The translations under genes were made by a program, and so were the position numbers. DNA of 64,000 nt, from the NCBI GenBank assembly GCA_037126765.1, contig JBBCBC010000033.1, positions 7,702,085 to 7,766,084 on the forward strand, read 5' to 3'. This document shows, in pieces, positions 23,408-35,653 of this stretch (the first letter of the stretch is position 1; every line of letters begins with the position of its first letter). A model generated the notes under the pieces. That model was given only the letters and a program-made list of their open reading frames with translations, was not told where the DNA came from and did no database searches. Source of the DNA: Stenogyne calaminthoides (taxonomy: Eukaryota > Streptophyta > Magnoliopsida > Lamiales > Lamiaceae).

Positions 23408-23451
23408 CAATATAGAATACCTGATAAGTTTTTGTTTTCAAATTTTTTTGG

Positions 23452-25022
23452 ATAAATTGCAAAAACAGGACTTATCTTTGTGCCTTATTACACTTTAATG
23501 ATCCAACTTTAAACTTTTGTGGGGTATGTACTTAACTATCAATTTGTTGCAAAAAAATGACTCGGGCAATTTTAAGACACAAAAAATATATTTTCACTTA
23601 TTTTTTGATATACCACTTTATAAAAAATAATGATATTTTCAAAAAAATAAAAATTATAATAAATGCTAATAATGAGTTAATAACTGCTAAAATATATTTT
23701 TTAAAACGTAAATAAATTTATTAAATACAACGACTACAAATACTCAAATAATTACAGACAAAATGTTACAGTAGAAAATACCGAATAAGTAGTTCGAAGA
23801 ATTACAAAGAAGAACTACTAATTAATATTAAGTGGCATACCGTACCGTATCAAAAATAGTGAACACATATTATATACCGTACCAAATTTTTTATATTTAA
23901 AAATTCATATCGTTTTTGTATACCAAAATTCGGTACACATAAAAGGACAAATTGCAAAAACATGACTTATTTTTGCCCCTTATTGCACTTTAAGGACCTA
24001 AATTTAAACTTTTGCAGGGTAGGTACTTATCTCTTAATTTGTTGCAAAAAAAGGACCCGGTCAATTTTTAGACAAAACAATGGTTTTTTTTCCAATTTGC
24101 ATCTAACTTCTTTCATTCTCAACCCTAAATGAAAAATAATGTATTACGGTAATAAAAAAATTTGTTCTCAATTTTTGTGTTCTTTTCTAAAATTTTCTCC
24201 TTTATATTCACGGTTAGGGGTGGAAAATGAATGAAAATATTGGTATATCGCGCTAATCAAACTGAAAAATATTAAAAATGTTGATTTTTTCAATATACTG
24301 CGAATTACGGTACAATACAGTAATATGCATTCTAAAATTTTAATATTTCAATATACTAAAAGATTTGGTATTTTGTTGACAAGATTATGTATATACTGAT
24401 ATTTTGGTATGACATAGTATATCAAAGTTTCGATACGGGCGGTATATATTGATACCATTAGAAATTTAATTTTTATATATTGATAACTTCGGTACTGTAG
24501 GTAAATATTTTTTATTTATCGAAATTTTTTGTATGCCGAATTTTGGTATACACTAACGATATGAATTTTTAAATATAAAAAATGTTGGTACGGTATATGA
24601 TATGCGTCACTATTTTCAGTACGGTACGGTATGCCAATTAATATTTAATTAGTAGTTCTTCTTTGTAATTCTTTGAACTATATTCAGTATTTTCTACTGT
24701 AAAATTTTGATTGTAATTGTTTGAGTATTTGTACTCGTTGTATTTAATAAATTTATTTAAGTTTTTTAAAATATATATTAGTAGTCATTAACTCATTATT
24801 AATATTTATTATAATTTTTTTTTTTTGAAAATATCATTATTTTTTATAAAGTGGTATATAAAAAAATTAGCGGAAATACATTTTTTTTGGTCTTAAAATT
24901 GCCCGAATCCTTTTTTTTCAACAAATTGATAGTTAAGTACCTACCCTGCAAAAGTCTAAAATTGGGTCCTTAAAGTGCAATAAGGGACAAAGATAAATCT
25001 TGTTTTTGCAATTTGTCCTTTT
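23452..25022. repeat. Long terminal inverted repeat element with a third nested terminal copy
   Basis: The left arm (23,452-23,943) begins AATTGCAAAAACAGGACTTA; the right arm (about 24,500-25,022) ends with the inverse, TTGTTTTTGCAATTTGTCC. The arms stay inverted copies across roughly 490 bp, including TACCACTTTATAAAAAATAA (23,610) against TTTTATAAAGTGGTATA (24,843), and AAGAACTACTAATTAATATT (23,811) against AATATTTAATTAGTAGTTCT (24,640). A further copy of the left terminus starts at 23,944 (GGACAAATTGCAAAAACATG), inside the element. No protein is encoded. Confidence 0.75.
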
Positions 25023-25259
25023 TTTTTTATCAAATCCTCATTCTTCATACAACTTCACAACGTGTATATATATCTGGTAGAATTTTTCAAATCTGCAAGA
25101 ATTTATTTAAATAAAACAATATAAATTTAAGATGGAGACATATTGATTAAGAAATCTGCATAGTTGAAAAAAAATATTTCATTGCAAATTAATAAAATCA
25201 TGTTACAATTCACAAACTGATATTGATGAACATATATACAACTTCCATAAATATTCATA

Positions 25260-26230
25260 GCAAATTCAGAACTCAAATTATTTAATTCAATACTCCCTGC
25301 AATGTACAAAACAAAAAGATGAGCCTATCAAATTTTTAATTTAATTACACGATTGCAATAAATATTCATAATCAATTCAAAACTCAAATTACTTACGTCA
25401 TTAATATTCTGTGAAACATACAAAACAAAATCATTAATTTAATTACACTTTCACAATAAACGTTAATAACCAATTCATAACTCAAATTATTTACGTCAAT
25501 AATCTCTGCAATATACAAAACAAAGTCAGATTAACAAATTCATCAAATTAGAAAAATCACTATGAACAAAAGAGAAGAAACTCATTCATAACAAATTCAA
25601 ATCTTAAATTACTTACCTCACTACTCCATGCAATATAACAAAAAGATGAGCGTAATTGACATGAACAGAAAATTAGAAGAAACCCTAAGTTAAAGATTTA
25701 ATTTGATTACACGGTTGTAATAAACATTCATAACCAATTTATAACTCAAATTACTTAATTACTTGAATACTCCTTGCAATATACAAAATAAAATTAAATT
25801 AATGAATTTATCAAATTAGAAGAATCGCTAAAAAATATGCATGGGAAAAGATTGAAATTAAAAATACTAAACGCAGGAGATTCAAAACTCAAACTATTTA
25901 CCTCAATAGTACTCCCTGCAATATACTGAACAAAATCATTAATTTAATTACACAATTGTAAAAAACATTCATAACCAATAAATATTCATAACTAATTTAG
26001 GACTCAAATTACTTACATTTATACTCCTTGTAATACACAAAGTAAAATCAGAGTAACAAATTCATAAAAAAATAATTCTATGAACGTAAAAGAAACACTC
26101 ATCAAAAGAATTTCTATGAATGTAATAATTTATAATCAATTTAGAACTCAAATTAATTACCTCAATACTCCCTACAATATATAAAGTAAAATTAAATTAA
26201 TAAATTCATCAAAAGAATTTCTATGAATTG
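25260..26230. repeat. Diverged AT-rich minisatellite
   Basis: About eight degenerate copies of a 100-150 bp unit. Recurring parts are ACTCAAATTACTTACCTCA, ACTCCCTGCAATATACAAAA, AATCATTAATTTAATTACAC and AATAAACATTCATAACCAAT. Copies differ by substitutions and deletions of whole sub-blocks. No open frame. Confidence 0.75.
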
Positions 26231-26892
26231 TTTATAATGACTTCGTTAAATTTCACGACCAAGGGATTCTAAAATTTCAATCTCTCAAGGTTGTTCCAAG
26301 CTCCGTAGACGACTCATAATGAGTTCCGATTGATCTCGTACAAATACTCATGCTCATCGACATGTCTTCCTAAAAAAAACTAAACTAGAGGCGGGTGAAT
26401 GTGTTAGACGTATGAGTGATGGTCTTGACGGTCCAATTAGAAGTTTGTTATCATTTGTCACAATGTGAGTTAGGCTTATCGATTAGAACCCCTTCAATTT
26501 ACATTTGTTGTTTAAGTGAAATATTTAGTAATAAGTGAGGAGACAATAGAAGTTTAGATTGGTTAATTAGAGGACCTTGTATGTGTAATCACCCGGATAA
26601 GAAAATATTTTAATCATCTCATCAATCTTAGGATCGTCATTCTTGTAGTGTTACTAGGCTTATCAAGTACGGGCTAGTGTTAATGTCCTGTGATTTCTCC
26701 TATTGCCAAACCTAAGTAAGAGTGGACCTCATAGTTGAACAATAGTCGAATACCCCATGAGAAAGAACAACCGAACACCACTTCTCAAACTTGAACTCTG
26801 AATTTTAGTAATTATTTCTTGTTTAGTCTTATTGATCACTAATATTTCACCCGAGCGATGTTCAACATATCTCATTTACTATATTATGTAAT

Positions 26893-27014
26893 AAGGAGGT
26901 GTTTTGAAACACTTAAAACAACTTTCAGAAGCACTTATTTTCAAAGCTCCCTCTCACAATTTTTAAAAATAAGTGCTTCTACAAACTGTTTTAAGTGTTT
27001 CAAAATACACCTTA
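26893..27014. mobile_element. Short foldback MITE
   Basis: The left half, GGTGTTTTGAAACACTTAAAAC...AGAAGCACTTATTTT, is mirrored by AAAATAAGTGCTTCT...GTTTTAAGTGTTTCAAAAT. Arms are about 50 bp with a short loop. A related core (AGAAGCACTTATTTTTAAAG / AAAAATAAGTGCTTTTAGG) is at 31,072-31,132 inside the PRKRIP1 intron. Motifs are listed as separate short blocks. Confidence 0.75.
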
Positions 27015-27721
27015 AATCATGAATTTGTAGAGTTCCAATCTAATCTGAGAAGTATGATCCAAATATCAAATGAAAGTTTGTCTCACGTATGAAATAGTAT
27101 CACACAAAATTCTCTTTTAATATAATAATTCTATATGTAATTTATTATTATTAATTATGTATATTAATATTAGATTGTCTATTCATTATATATAAGATAA
27201 GGTTCAGTTCTTTGAAATTTTAATTATATATAACATTTAAAAAAAATTATATGTAATATTTATCAACATTAGTAGTGTTATATTTAATTAAATTGAATAT
27301 TTGAAGAAGAAAAGAAAAGTGAAGCTTAATTAAAAAAGTATTTATCTTAAATATATTTAAATAAAATTCATTTAAAAACCAATTATTTAATGAAATAGAT
27401 AGCAAAATACTAATTACATTAGTCAAATAATATTGTGTTATGAGAACAACAATTATAAAACCAACGAAATTAAAGAAAAATACATTATTTTAAAGTTATT
27501 AGATTGATTAGAAAATTTTATATTGAGATTTTTTTCAAGTTAATAATTTATCATGTCAGTATTTTAAAATTAGAATGTATTTATTTAATTTTATACAAAG
27601 TAGTTAAATAAAACCATTAAAATAAATAATTCAAAACACATTCGAATTAAATAGTGGTTTAGTTAATTATTCAGAGAATGTGGAGTGAGAGAGAGTTGAG
27701 TTAGAAATAGAAGTGAAAGGG

Positions 27722-27865
27722 ATTTGGATCCTCTGCAGTATTTTACGGTGCATTTCTCACTGTGTACCGTTAGATCACGCACACCCGTGTGGGTGTGTGT
27801 GTGCGTGTGTGATCTAACAGTGCACAGTGAAAAATGCACCGTAAAATACTGCAGAGGATCCAAAT
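27722..27865. mobile_element. Near-perfect snap-back MITE
   Basis: 144 bp. The left arm starts ATTTGGATCCTCTGCAGTAT and continues TTACGGTGCATTT; the right arm is its reverse complement and ends at CAAAT (27,865). The arms are about 60 bp with only a few mismatches. The loop carries a (GT)n run at 27,789-27,809. No clear target duplication is visible. Confidence 0.85.
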
Positions 27866-27869
27866 AGTT

Positions 27870-30075
27870 ATTAAAAGGAGAAAGAGAATAGAGAAAATGG
27901 ACGGGAATAATTTTTAAAGGACTAATCTATTTTTATATATGTATAAATTGTTGAATCCTTCATTTAATTGCTTTTGCATTGTTGATTATTAGAACTTAAA
28001 CAATTTCAAAAAAAAAATTGCATTATAACTACGCGCCAACACATAACTTTAAGGCTATATTATAACTACTAGTACTCTCGAAGATCCGATATAGCTTTAA
28101 GACTACATTATAACCACTAATTTCGAGTATCCGATAATTTAATGGGCACGTCCCAATAACATAAATTTAATTAATTCAATTAACTAAAAAAATATTATGA
28201 AAATCTAGAGATAAAAAAGGACATAATATTCATTTTTTCGTAGTTTATGCTATACGTGAAACACAATTCAAATTTGAACATTTCAATTATTAACCATGCG
28301 ATATTTTAATCAGAATAGTGTAATGTAAAGCATAAATTCTAAACAAGTATATAATGGGAGGAAAATCATTTTCACAGTCGGCGAAAGAGACGAAATTGGG
28401 AAATTCAAATTAAAAAGACAGAAGATTGAACACTAATAGGAAGAATATTATTTGATTTTATTAAGTTTGAGGCTTATTTGATCTCAATATTAAAAAAAAA
28501 TATTTAAAAATGTACCAAAAATGAGTTCAGGCATATTTGATTCGCAAGCATAGGATTAGGGACTTATTCGCAAATTCAGGGACGTATCTAATCCCGATGT
28601 ATAAGATTAGGGGTTTATTCAACCCCTTTTCCCTTTTCTTAAATCAAGGACAAGAAACGTGAGGGGTGCAAATCACAGGGATAACAAGGAGGGTGAGCCT
28701 CCATTTACTAGCACAAACATTTATGTGTTTTCTGTTCGTTTCACCTCGGACTGAATCCTTTTTAACTTAAACTTCACAAACTCTCCTGTAAAATTTGTTC
28801 ATAATATAAAATAATGTCATTACATTTATTAACTAATATCATTACTCATATAAATTAATACATGAAACATTTAATATTGTGATATCAATTTATAAGTGTA
28901 ATGGTATAAATTTCATATTATAAACAACTGGAGATTTATTCCTTAAACTTTTAATGAACAATGAAAAGGTATATTTTGTTGATAAAATTAGATTATTGCG
29001 AATGCCAAACAACATATAAACACTTATCTTTGAGATGTATAGTGCATTATTCTATTAGAAGATAAAATAAAGGTGCAGTATTTTTTCAAAGTCCTTAAAG
29101 CCCTTAAAAACTTCACACAGATTTTTGCAAGGTCAGATCCATCTCAAAATTATTTGATGAACTATCATTATCTCTCCATCAACCCATATTTAAAATCGAA
29201 CAAAACAAATCCAAATCCAAAAGCAGTCATATTACAAGGCAATTAAAGGTACTACATTACATCAAAGTACATTAACAAAAATGTATCTCTGCCTAATACA
29301 AGATCCAATTCTCACTCACATGTATAGCGAAGGTGCCCTGCATCTCTCTGACAGGTTTTTGAAATCTGGGATAAGCACGGGTTTAGTCTCTAATTAATAA
29401 AAACGATCTCAACTTTGAAACACAAGTCGCTCAAGATTCAGAAATTGACTCAAAACACCACAAAACTAAATTCCAACTCTAAACCCCATTTAAATCGAAT
29501 GAATAAAAACGTTTCGAACAGCCCACATCACGAAAAACAAGAATCGCCCAAGAAAAGGATAAAATGAAACATGAAATTTTCTATTTCATATGTACCTGAT
29601 ATTTGAGAGACACTTATCAGGAACTAAACTCCAATTGGGGGTGAATGAAGACCCCAGATTACAGTGCTGTTACAAAGCAAGAACGTACGTGTATATTATA
29701 TACCTGCAGATATAAATATTTTGCTATTCATAGTTATCTATCTCATAGAAAACCAAGACAAGGGTTAATAATTCATAAATAACAGAAATCACAAACCCAA
29801 ATGACTAGAAAAAGGGAGATGACCAAGAATCTGTTCAAACTTTTAGATGAAAACGGATACGTAGAAGGAGAAGCTTCAAATCATATTTTCTCTACCTTAT
29901 CACTTTTATAACCAGTAATCAGCTGTCAACGAACCAACTTTCCCTTATTCATTCTATATATATAGAATATATTTAAACTACAGAATTTATCACATAATAA
30001 TAGTAAAGTTATTACTTTGTAGCTCTTAAATAGCAGGATCTACTCTGACATGTCAAAATTTGGGCCCAATTTTAG
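27870..30075. other. Intergenic DNA
   Basis: AT-rich with no supported gene. 28,500-28,625 contains GGATTAGGGACTTATTC / AAGATTAGGGGTTTATTC direct repeats, likely a decayed MITE. 29,100-29,990 lies downstream of the PRKRIP1 gene and has no recognisable coding block. Confidence 0.4.
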
Positions 30076-30079
30076 ACAA

Positions 30080-30230
30080 AGTCTAGTATGCACCAGGTGC
30101 ACCGTGCAACCCAAGTGCATTTTTTAAACGGTATTAGTTGTTTTCAATAAACAGTATTAGTTTTTTTCACTGAAAAGTATTAGTTTTGTACACTGTACAG
30201 TTGCACCGTACAACTGGTGTACAAGAGACT
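30080..30230. mobile_element. MITE with AGTCT...AGACT ends, same family as the UBC-intron copy
   Basis: Begins AGTCTAGTATGCACCAGGTG and ends with the inverted CAACTGGTGTACAAGAGACT. The interior has AGTATTAGTT repeated three times. The same terminal GTACACCAG...CTGGTGTACAAG and internal CTAATACTGTT occur at 62,110-62,226. Partial ends occur near 9,480 and 10,925. Confidence 0.75.
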
Positions 30231-30406
30231 AATTCCGAAGTTTGATACCAGTGTGAGAAAAGAGGGCCATACATTCATCAAATTGCAACAGTAACTCTTT
30301 CTGCAATCTGATTAATATGATAACGACACTAAACCGAACATCTCTCAATCTATCTAAACATGATTTGTCAACTACACATTGAAAATGAGATAATATTCAA
30401 TCACCT

Positions 30407-32918
30407 CTAAGTTTCCTCCTGACCTGAGTCTCCACCCTCATCTGAAGATTGTTCCTTCTGATGCTCGTCACTACCACCATTGGTTTTGCACTTCTTTTCT
30501 TTCTTCTTCTGCTTTTTCTTCTGGCGTTTCAAACACTTTTTATTTGCACGTTCCTCTGTTTCTTTTAATCTTTTTTCCCTTCTCTCATTGAATTCTGAAA
30601 TTTCTTTCCGCCTCTGGTAGTCCACCTCCATTCTTGCGAGACGATCTTGTTCCTTTCGTCTCATTTGACGATACTGACACCGTTAACAGCCATACAGAAG
30701 TTCAATTTAAAACTTAAATAGACAGCACTAGAAGTCAGCCACATAACTATATTGAAGAAAGTCAAGTTAAAACTGTTGAGGACTCAATAAAGATTAAAGA
30801 GTTGTACTTGTATTTTTGTTCCCAGTGAGCTCTTGTAGACAATCCATTGTCTGTTTATATTTTTTATTGAGTCTTTTACTTTTATTTTTCCCCACATCGA
30901 GGCCACGAAAGTGCTGAATCCGAAGTAAAATAACATAACGCATCAACATATCTGAGATCCCTAAACTATCAACTTTTGTTGACAGGTCCTTGAAGTATTT
31001 TTTTGTTTTAAAAACTCCTTCAAGTATTGAAAATTTATTTCTTGCCTGTTTTAAAACTCTAAAAAGCGCTCTAGAAGCACTTATTTTTAAAGTTGTTAGA
31101 CACAACTTTTCAAAAAAATAAGTGCTTTTAGGTTTTGTGTAGAGTTTGCAAACAGGTACTTCATGAGCTCCATCAAGACGAAAATTGATGGAATTTTTCG
31201 ATTTATTTTGATGGTCCCATTAAATAATATGTACATTACTTTTTTAAATATATAATGTTTTGTGCAAGTCATTTTAACCCCAACAGTTCATGCGATGGGT
31301 ACCTAAAATGACATGCGAATAATACTTTAGTATATAACTAAAATCAAATAAAGTCGACACATACATTATTTAACAGGACCATTAAGGTGAACTAAAGAAT
31401 TCAATTTTCATGTCGAGGGAGCTTGTGAAATAAAAATTTGATACTTCCAAGCCCTTCTAAAACAAAAAATAAATTAGGGACATATTGAAACAAAAGTTGA
31501 TAGTTTAGGGACCTTTTGATGCATTATGCAATATGCCTAAAATAAGAGCTTGAGGGATCTATAGAACAAATAGCTATGGATGCTTAATAGGAAAACACAA
31601 AAAAAAATTAGGAAATGATTGAGCCATTACATGCAACTCTAAACAGATATGGACCACTTCTCTAGAAATTAATAAACGCGAAAGCTTATGAAGAAAGGCT
31701 AAAATGAAATACTGATCAAAACATAATGTTGAAACAATTAAATGGATATAACGCATATTTAATTGCTGAAATATAAATTTGAAAATTAGTTTTTTCAACT
31801 TATATAACATGAGAGTTAAAAACACAATTTTTGATTGTTTAGAATAAGATAAACTCAAACCCACACTTAAGATCAAAATTTCCAGAGTCAAGCTAATTGA
31901 ATAAGAACACTCTTGCTCCAATAACACAGCTTTCATTTTTCTACAAAGGTTCTTAATGATAGAGAAACTATGAAATCCTTTTACACATTACTACCGAAGT
32001 TCACTTCCAATGTTTCCTGTGAACTCAACTCCTCTTCCTAGTGCCACAAGAATTTTATTACACTACTTTTCTTATAGCATTACGTTAGTTTCTTCAAGAA
32101 GAAAACAGATGGGAGTATTATAAGAAAATTTCTCCCAAACTTTTATGAAATATTTATATGCTCCAAAATAAAAGAAAGAGATAAGAAATAACATAGTGAA
32201 AATACTAAGGGGGCGCTTAGTTCAAAATTCTTCAATTGAAATGATATGGAAATGAGTATAAGATAAATGTGGTGGTTAATGAGAATAAAAAGGTTGATCA
32301 ATTCACCTTCATCGTACTTCACGAGACCTAAATAAGATAATCATTACCCCATTTTGATTAACTACCTCCTCCTATAACCATTTCTCCTCAATCATTCCAC
32401 AATTCCTCAACGAACAATCATTTTTTTTGTCCCCACTTATTGCTAAATTAGAGCAAAACACTTACATGTAAATTCAATATTTCTCATTAAAGAATTTTAA
32501 CCAAGCGCCGCTAAATTACTATCACACATTGATTTGAAACTTTTCTTGCCAGATATATGAAACTGCCCATAACTCCAAATACTTCAACTTACAAAGCTTA
32601 GTGCTCATAAATAAAGTACCCAATAAACCACTGATACAAATTACACACCTGATGAAAATCACCGGAGCCAGAACCGGCCGAACTGCCGGAGGTGTTGTTG
32701 AACCGAACCGGGACGCAATCAATGATTCGTCGGAGCTTGACTTCCAGATCTTCGTCCTCTGGGTTTCCAGTTGGCGGTGTATACTCTACGAGAGCTGATG
32801 AGGAAGAAGAGGGAATCGGAGGGCGCGGAGGAAGAGCGGCAGGCGCCCTGTCCGCCACCGCGACCATCTGCAACTCTCCGGCAGCGACAGACATCGGCCT
32901 TCCCGACGACGACGACAT
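30407..32918 (-). CDS. PRKRIP1: PRKRIP1 homologue (PRKR-interacting protein 1 family)
   Basis: Two exons, 32,918-32,649 (90 codons, ATG at 32,918) and 30,673-30,407 (88 codons plus TAG). Both splice junctions are GT-AG in phase 0, giving 178 residues. Exon 1 starts MSSSSGRPMSVAAGE, has a Pro/Ser-rich stretch, and ends NNTSGSSAGSGSGDFHQ. Exon 2 reads YRQMRRKEQDRLARMEVDYQ, then EFNERREKRLKETEERANKK and a Lys-rich run (RQKKKQKKKEKK), ending in an acidic EGGDSGQEET tail. The SGSSAGxGSGxFHxYRxxRRxE block and the basic helix are diagnostic of PRKRIP1, a nuclear protein seen bridging parts of the catalytic spliceosome in structural work and first described as a PKR-binding dsRNA protein in mammals. 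The ATG is chosen because it opens the frame next to a short leader. The 2-kb intron carries MITE sequence. Confidence 0.88.
30940..31535. mobile_element. Non-autonomous inverted-repeat element in the PRKRIP1 intron
   Basis: The left side has ATCCCTAAACTATCAACTTT and the right side (31,495) the inverse, AAAGTTGATAGTTTAGGGAC. Pairing continues outward (GCATCAACATAT / ATATGCC-type ends) and inward (TTGTTTTAAAA / TTCTAAAACAA). The interior also contains the AGAAGCACTTATTTT foldback at 31,072-31,132. The minus-strand open frame over 31,105-30,794 is a by-product of this repeat. Confidence 0.65.
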
Positions 32919-33089
32919 TTCAGAGAAAAGCTTACTTACAAATTCGCTGGTGATTCTTCCCCAATTAGGGTATTTGTGCCCTAATTTTTCGTCTAATAAT
33001 TGGATGGGGCTATGGGCTTTACACAAATGTGATCTGGTTGAGTCGGGTCAGTCCATATTGCTTCAGTCTTACGAGCTCTATTTTTAATT

Positions 33090-34050
33090 TTTTAATTTAA
33101 AGAGAAAAATAATTAGTTAGCTTAATTACAAAAATAAGAAAAATATATATATAACTGAAGCAAAATTATTTTTCACACATGTAAATCTATAGTGAAACTA
33201 GTTCATAGTATGAATTAAATTTATATAATTAATACTACATTTATCAACTGGTATCATTACACTTATAAATTATGGTCATAGTATTAAATGTTGTTGTTAT
33301 TAATTTATAAAAATAATTGTATCAGTTTATAAGTGTAATGATATTCTATAAATAAGTTTTATGGGAGAGTTTGTGATTTTAATTAGATTAGTTCCTCGCA
33401 TGCACGATACGATGCACACGAGACTGTTGTAATTTTTTAAAATTTGTTAGAATAGAATATCGTAAATTTTGTATGTTCTGCATATTTGATTAATAATGAT
33501 AATTACAGAAATTTTGTATACATATGACTTAGTTTTACTAATTTTATGTATAAATGATATTGTATGACAACGTTGGAGAAAATAATCATATTTTTCTACC
33601 TTAATCTTCAAGAAAAAGCCAGATTACTATTTTTTTTATACACTTTCTATGTTTTTTTAAAGAGAAGTAATATAATCTACTATCTATTAATTGTGAATTA
33701 TAAATTCTCTATTTTAAAATTATGTAATTCTATGAATAATTATATTACAGTGAAGAATGACAAATATACCCATTATAATAACAAAAGAAAGATATATACT
33801 CATTTTAATTAGTAAAAAAGGAATATACTCATAACTCATTGCACACTTTTAACCCAATAATACCCTCAAAAGAGAAAATGGGTCTCACTACTATCCTAAG
33901 TTCCTAACTTACTACCGCACGGCTAAAACCCCCTCTCCCATATTCCAAAATCAAATTTTTCCACATGCCAAAAGTTAAGTTTCTTCCGGTTATCATTTAA
34001 TTAAATATTACATTTAAATGGATATATTTGTCTTTTTTCACAAATGAAAA
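33090..34050. other. Intergenic DNA upstream of PRKRIP1
   Basis: AT-rich. The open frame 33,564-33,812 is low-complexity and unsupported. Nearest to the gene, CCCTAATT-type motifs occur (32,965-32,990) in the probable leader or promoter; I would not assign them more precisely. Confidence 0.4.
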
Positions 34051-34059
34051 ATATATATA

Positions 34060-34920
34060 TATCCACTTTGATGTGGCACAAATATCACATGCCTTGAAAT
34101 GATGACACGTGACGTGTATGGAGTTTATGAGATGAGGCCACGTGGGATCAGTTCACCACAGACCCTCCTGGGGTTCTCAGCCTCGGAAGGGTCATGAGTC
34201 GTTTTACTTCCACAAGAGAAGAGATTAGAGTTGACCGGGTATTATCTAGTTGACTATCCGGATTGAGAAGAATAAGCCAATTAGGAGGAGACACGTGGAG
34301 TCTTTAAAAAAGTCTTTCCCGAATTTAAGAATGTACTCCGAGTTTGAAAGCTGGAGTTGTTGAGAGAAGTGAGGAAAGGTTGTTGAGAGAATTAAGGAAG
34401 AAGGGTTGCATGAGAAATTCTAAGAAGGGAGACCAAGTCCACGATAGGCCAGAGGGGAAAGATCAGTGACGTGGATGAAGATCGAGAGAGGAAATAGGTC
34501 TGATTTGTTGAGATATCTTCAGAGTGGAAGAGGGCCGAGGCGGTTGAGATATTCCCGGGCCCCTAGAGCGGTAGAACGAGTGGGCTTAGCCCACGAAGGT
34601 AAAGCAAATCCGGTAAAAGGGAAACAAGTATTATAAATAGTGCATCACTTTCACACACTACATACGATTAATCTGAGACTTTCTATATTTACTTACTTGT
34701 CTAGTCTAAGAGCGAAACACGAGTGATTTGTGAGGTACATTTGGTGTGAGTTTTAGTATAGCGTGGAGTTCTCTTCATTGGGATTTCCTTCTTTGCTTTT
34801 TTAGCTTGGTTTCCGGTCATCTGACTTAAGCGTCGGAGTGCCCGTGCCGGAGAACCCTCCGACGTGTTTTTGCAGGCCCCTCTTGGAGCTGAAGAGGAGC
34901 TGTGACGTAAGCCTTACACA
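34060..34920 (+). mobile_element. Probable solo LTR of a Ty3/gypsy element
   Basis: Contains CACGTGGGAT and ACACGTGGAG, then TATTATAAATAGTGC (34,630) as the promoter, followed by ACTTTCTATATTTACTTAC and finally GACTTAAGCGTCGGAGTGCC, CCCTCCGACGTGTTTTTGCAG. The GACTTxAGCGTCGGAG...GTTTTTGCAGG block is a recurrent feature in LTRs of plant Ty3/gypsy elements. No gag-pol sequence is adjacent on either side, hence a solo LTR. Exact ends are not fixed. Confidence 0.55.
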
Positions 34921-35469
34921 CGCATTTCGCCAACAAATTTCTAATCGGGAGGTCTCAAATTCGATTCTTGCATGTGCGTTAAAATCACATGCATCACACT
35001 TACATATTGTAAATTTTAAAATACAAATATTACGATTAAAGAGATGAGGTCAATAAAATAAATTATTATTTAATAAAAACTATTGTTTAAAAATTATTCA
35101 ATTTAAAAATGTATTAATGGCATTTATCATTATAAAGAATTAAAAAAGGGTAATTGGCCCGATTAGCCTTAATTATTTGTTAATTTTTTTTATTATTTTA
35201 TTTAAAATAATTATTTATTTATTCAATAAATTAAAAATAATTAGATAATTTTTTTATTTAATTTACACATGGGGAGAGGGCATTAATGGTGGGGTAAGTA
35301 GTAATGTGGACTATGTGGGTGATATTTTTAACACATTCCAAAACATACACAATTGTCATCTTCTGGGCCCATTGAATACACGTGTTCCAAGTTTCTAATG
35401 TATTTGAGATCATGAACTCGTACAATGGAATCGAATAGTGTACTCGAAACCACTACTCAAGTCTTGCAT

Positions 35470-35640
35470 TCTTCAGAGTCTCAAAAGTGCAACGGTAGTC
35501 AACACACTTGATGTAGAGAAATGCGAGTTTCAAACCTCAGAAGAGGAATCAGTCGCATTCGTGCGATTATTTTATATGAAATTGCGAGGCACTTCTGTCA
35601 CCTAGGTCGAGGAGCAGAGCCCACAAAGTAAGTTGATCTT
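35470..35640 (+). mobile_element. Possible tRNA-derived SINE
   Basis: GTGCAACGGTAGTCAACACAC (A-box-like) is followed about 35 bases later by GCGAGTTTCAAACCTCAG (B-box-like, close to GWTCRANNC), and then an unrelated body. This spacing suits an RNA polymerase III promoter. There is no clear A-tail or target duplication, so the call is tentative. Confidence 0.3.
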
Positions 35641-35653
35641 AAAGTCTATTCTT

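Noticed and set aside
30794..31105. 103-codon minus-strand frame, MCLTTLKISASRALFRVLKQ...
   Set aside because: It lies in the PRKRIP1 intron over the inverted-repeat element and has no recognised motif; it is a by-product of the MITE.
31574..31936. 120-codon minus-strand frame in the PRKRIP1 intron
   Set aside because: Low-complexity hydrophobic reading of AT-rich intron with no splice support or family resemblance.
32598..33087. Overlapping plus-strand frames opposite PRKRIP1 exon 1
   Set aside because: Shadows of a GC-rich coding exon; the minus frame has family motifs and correct splice phase.
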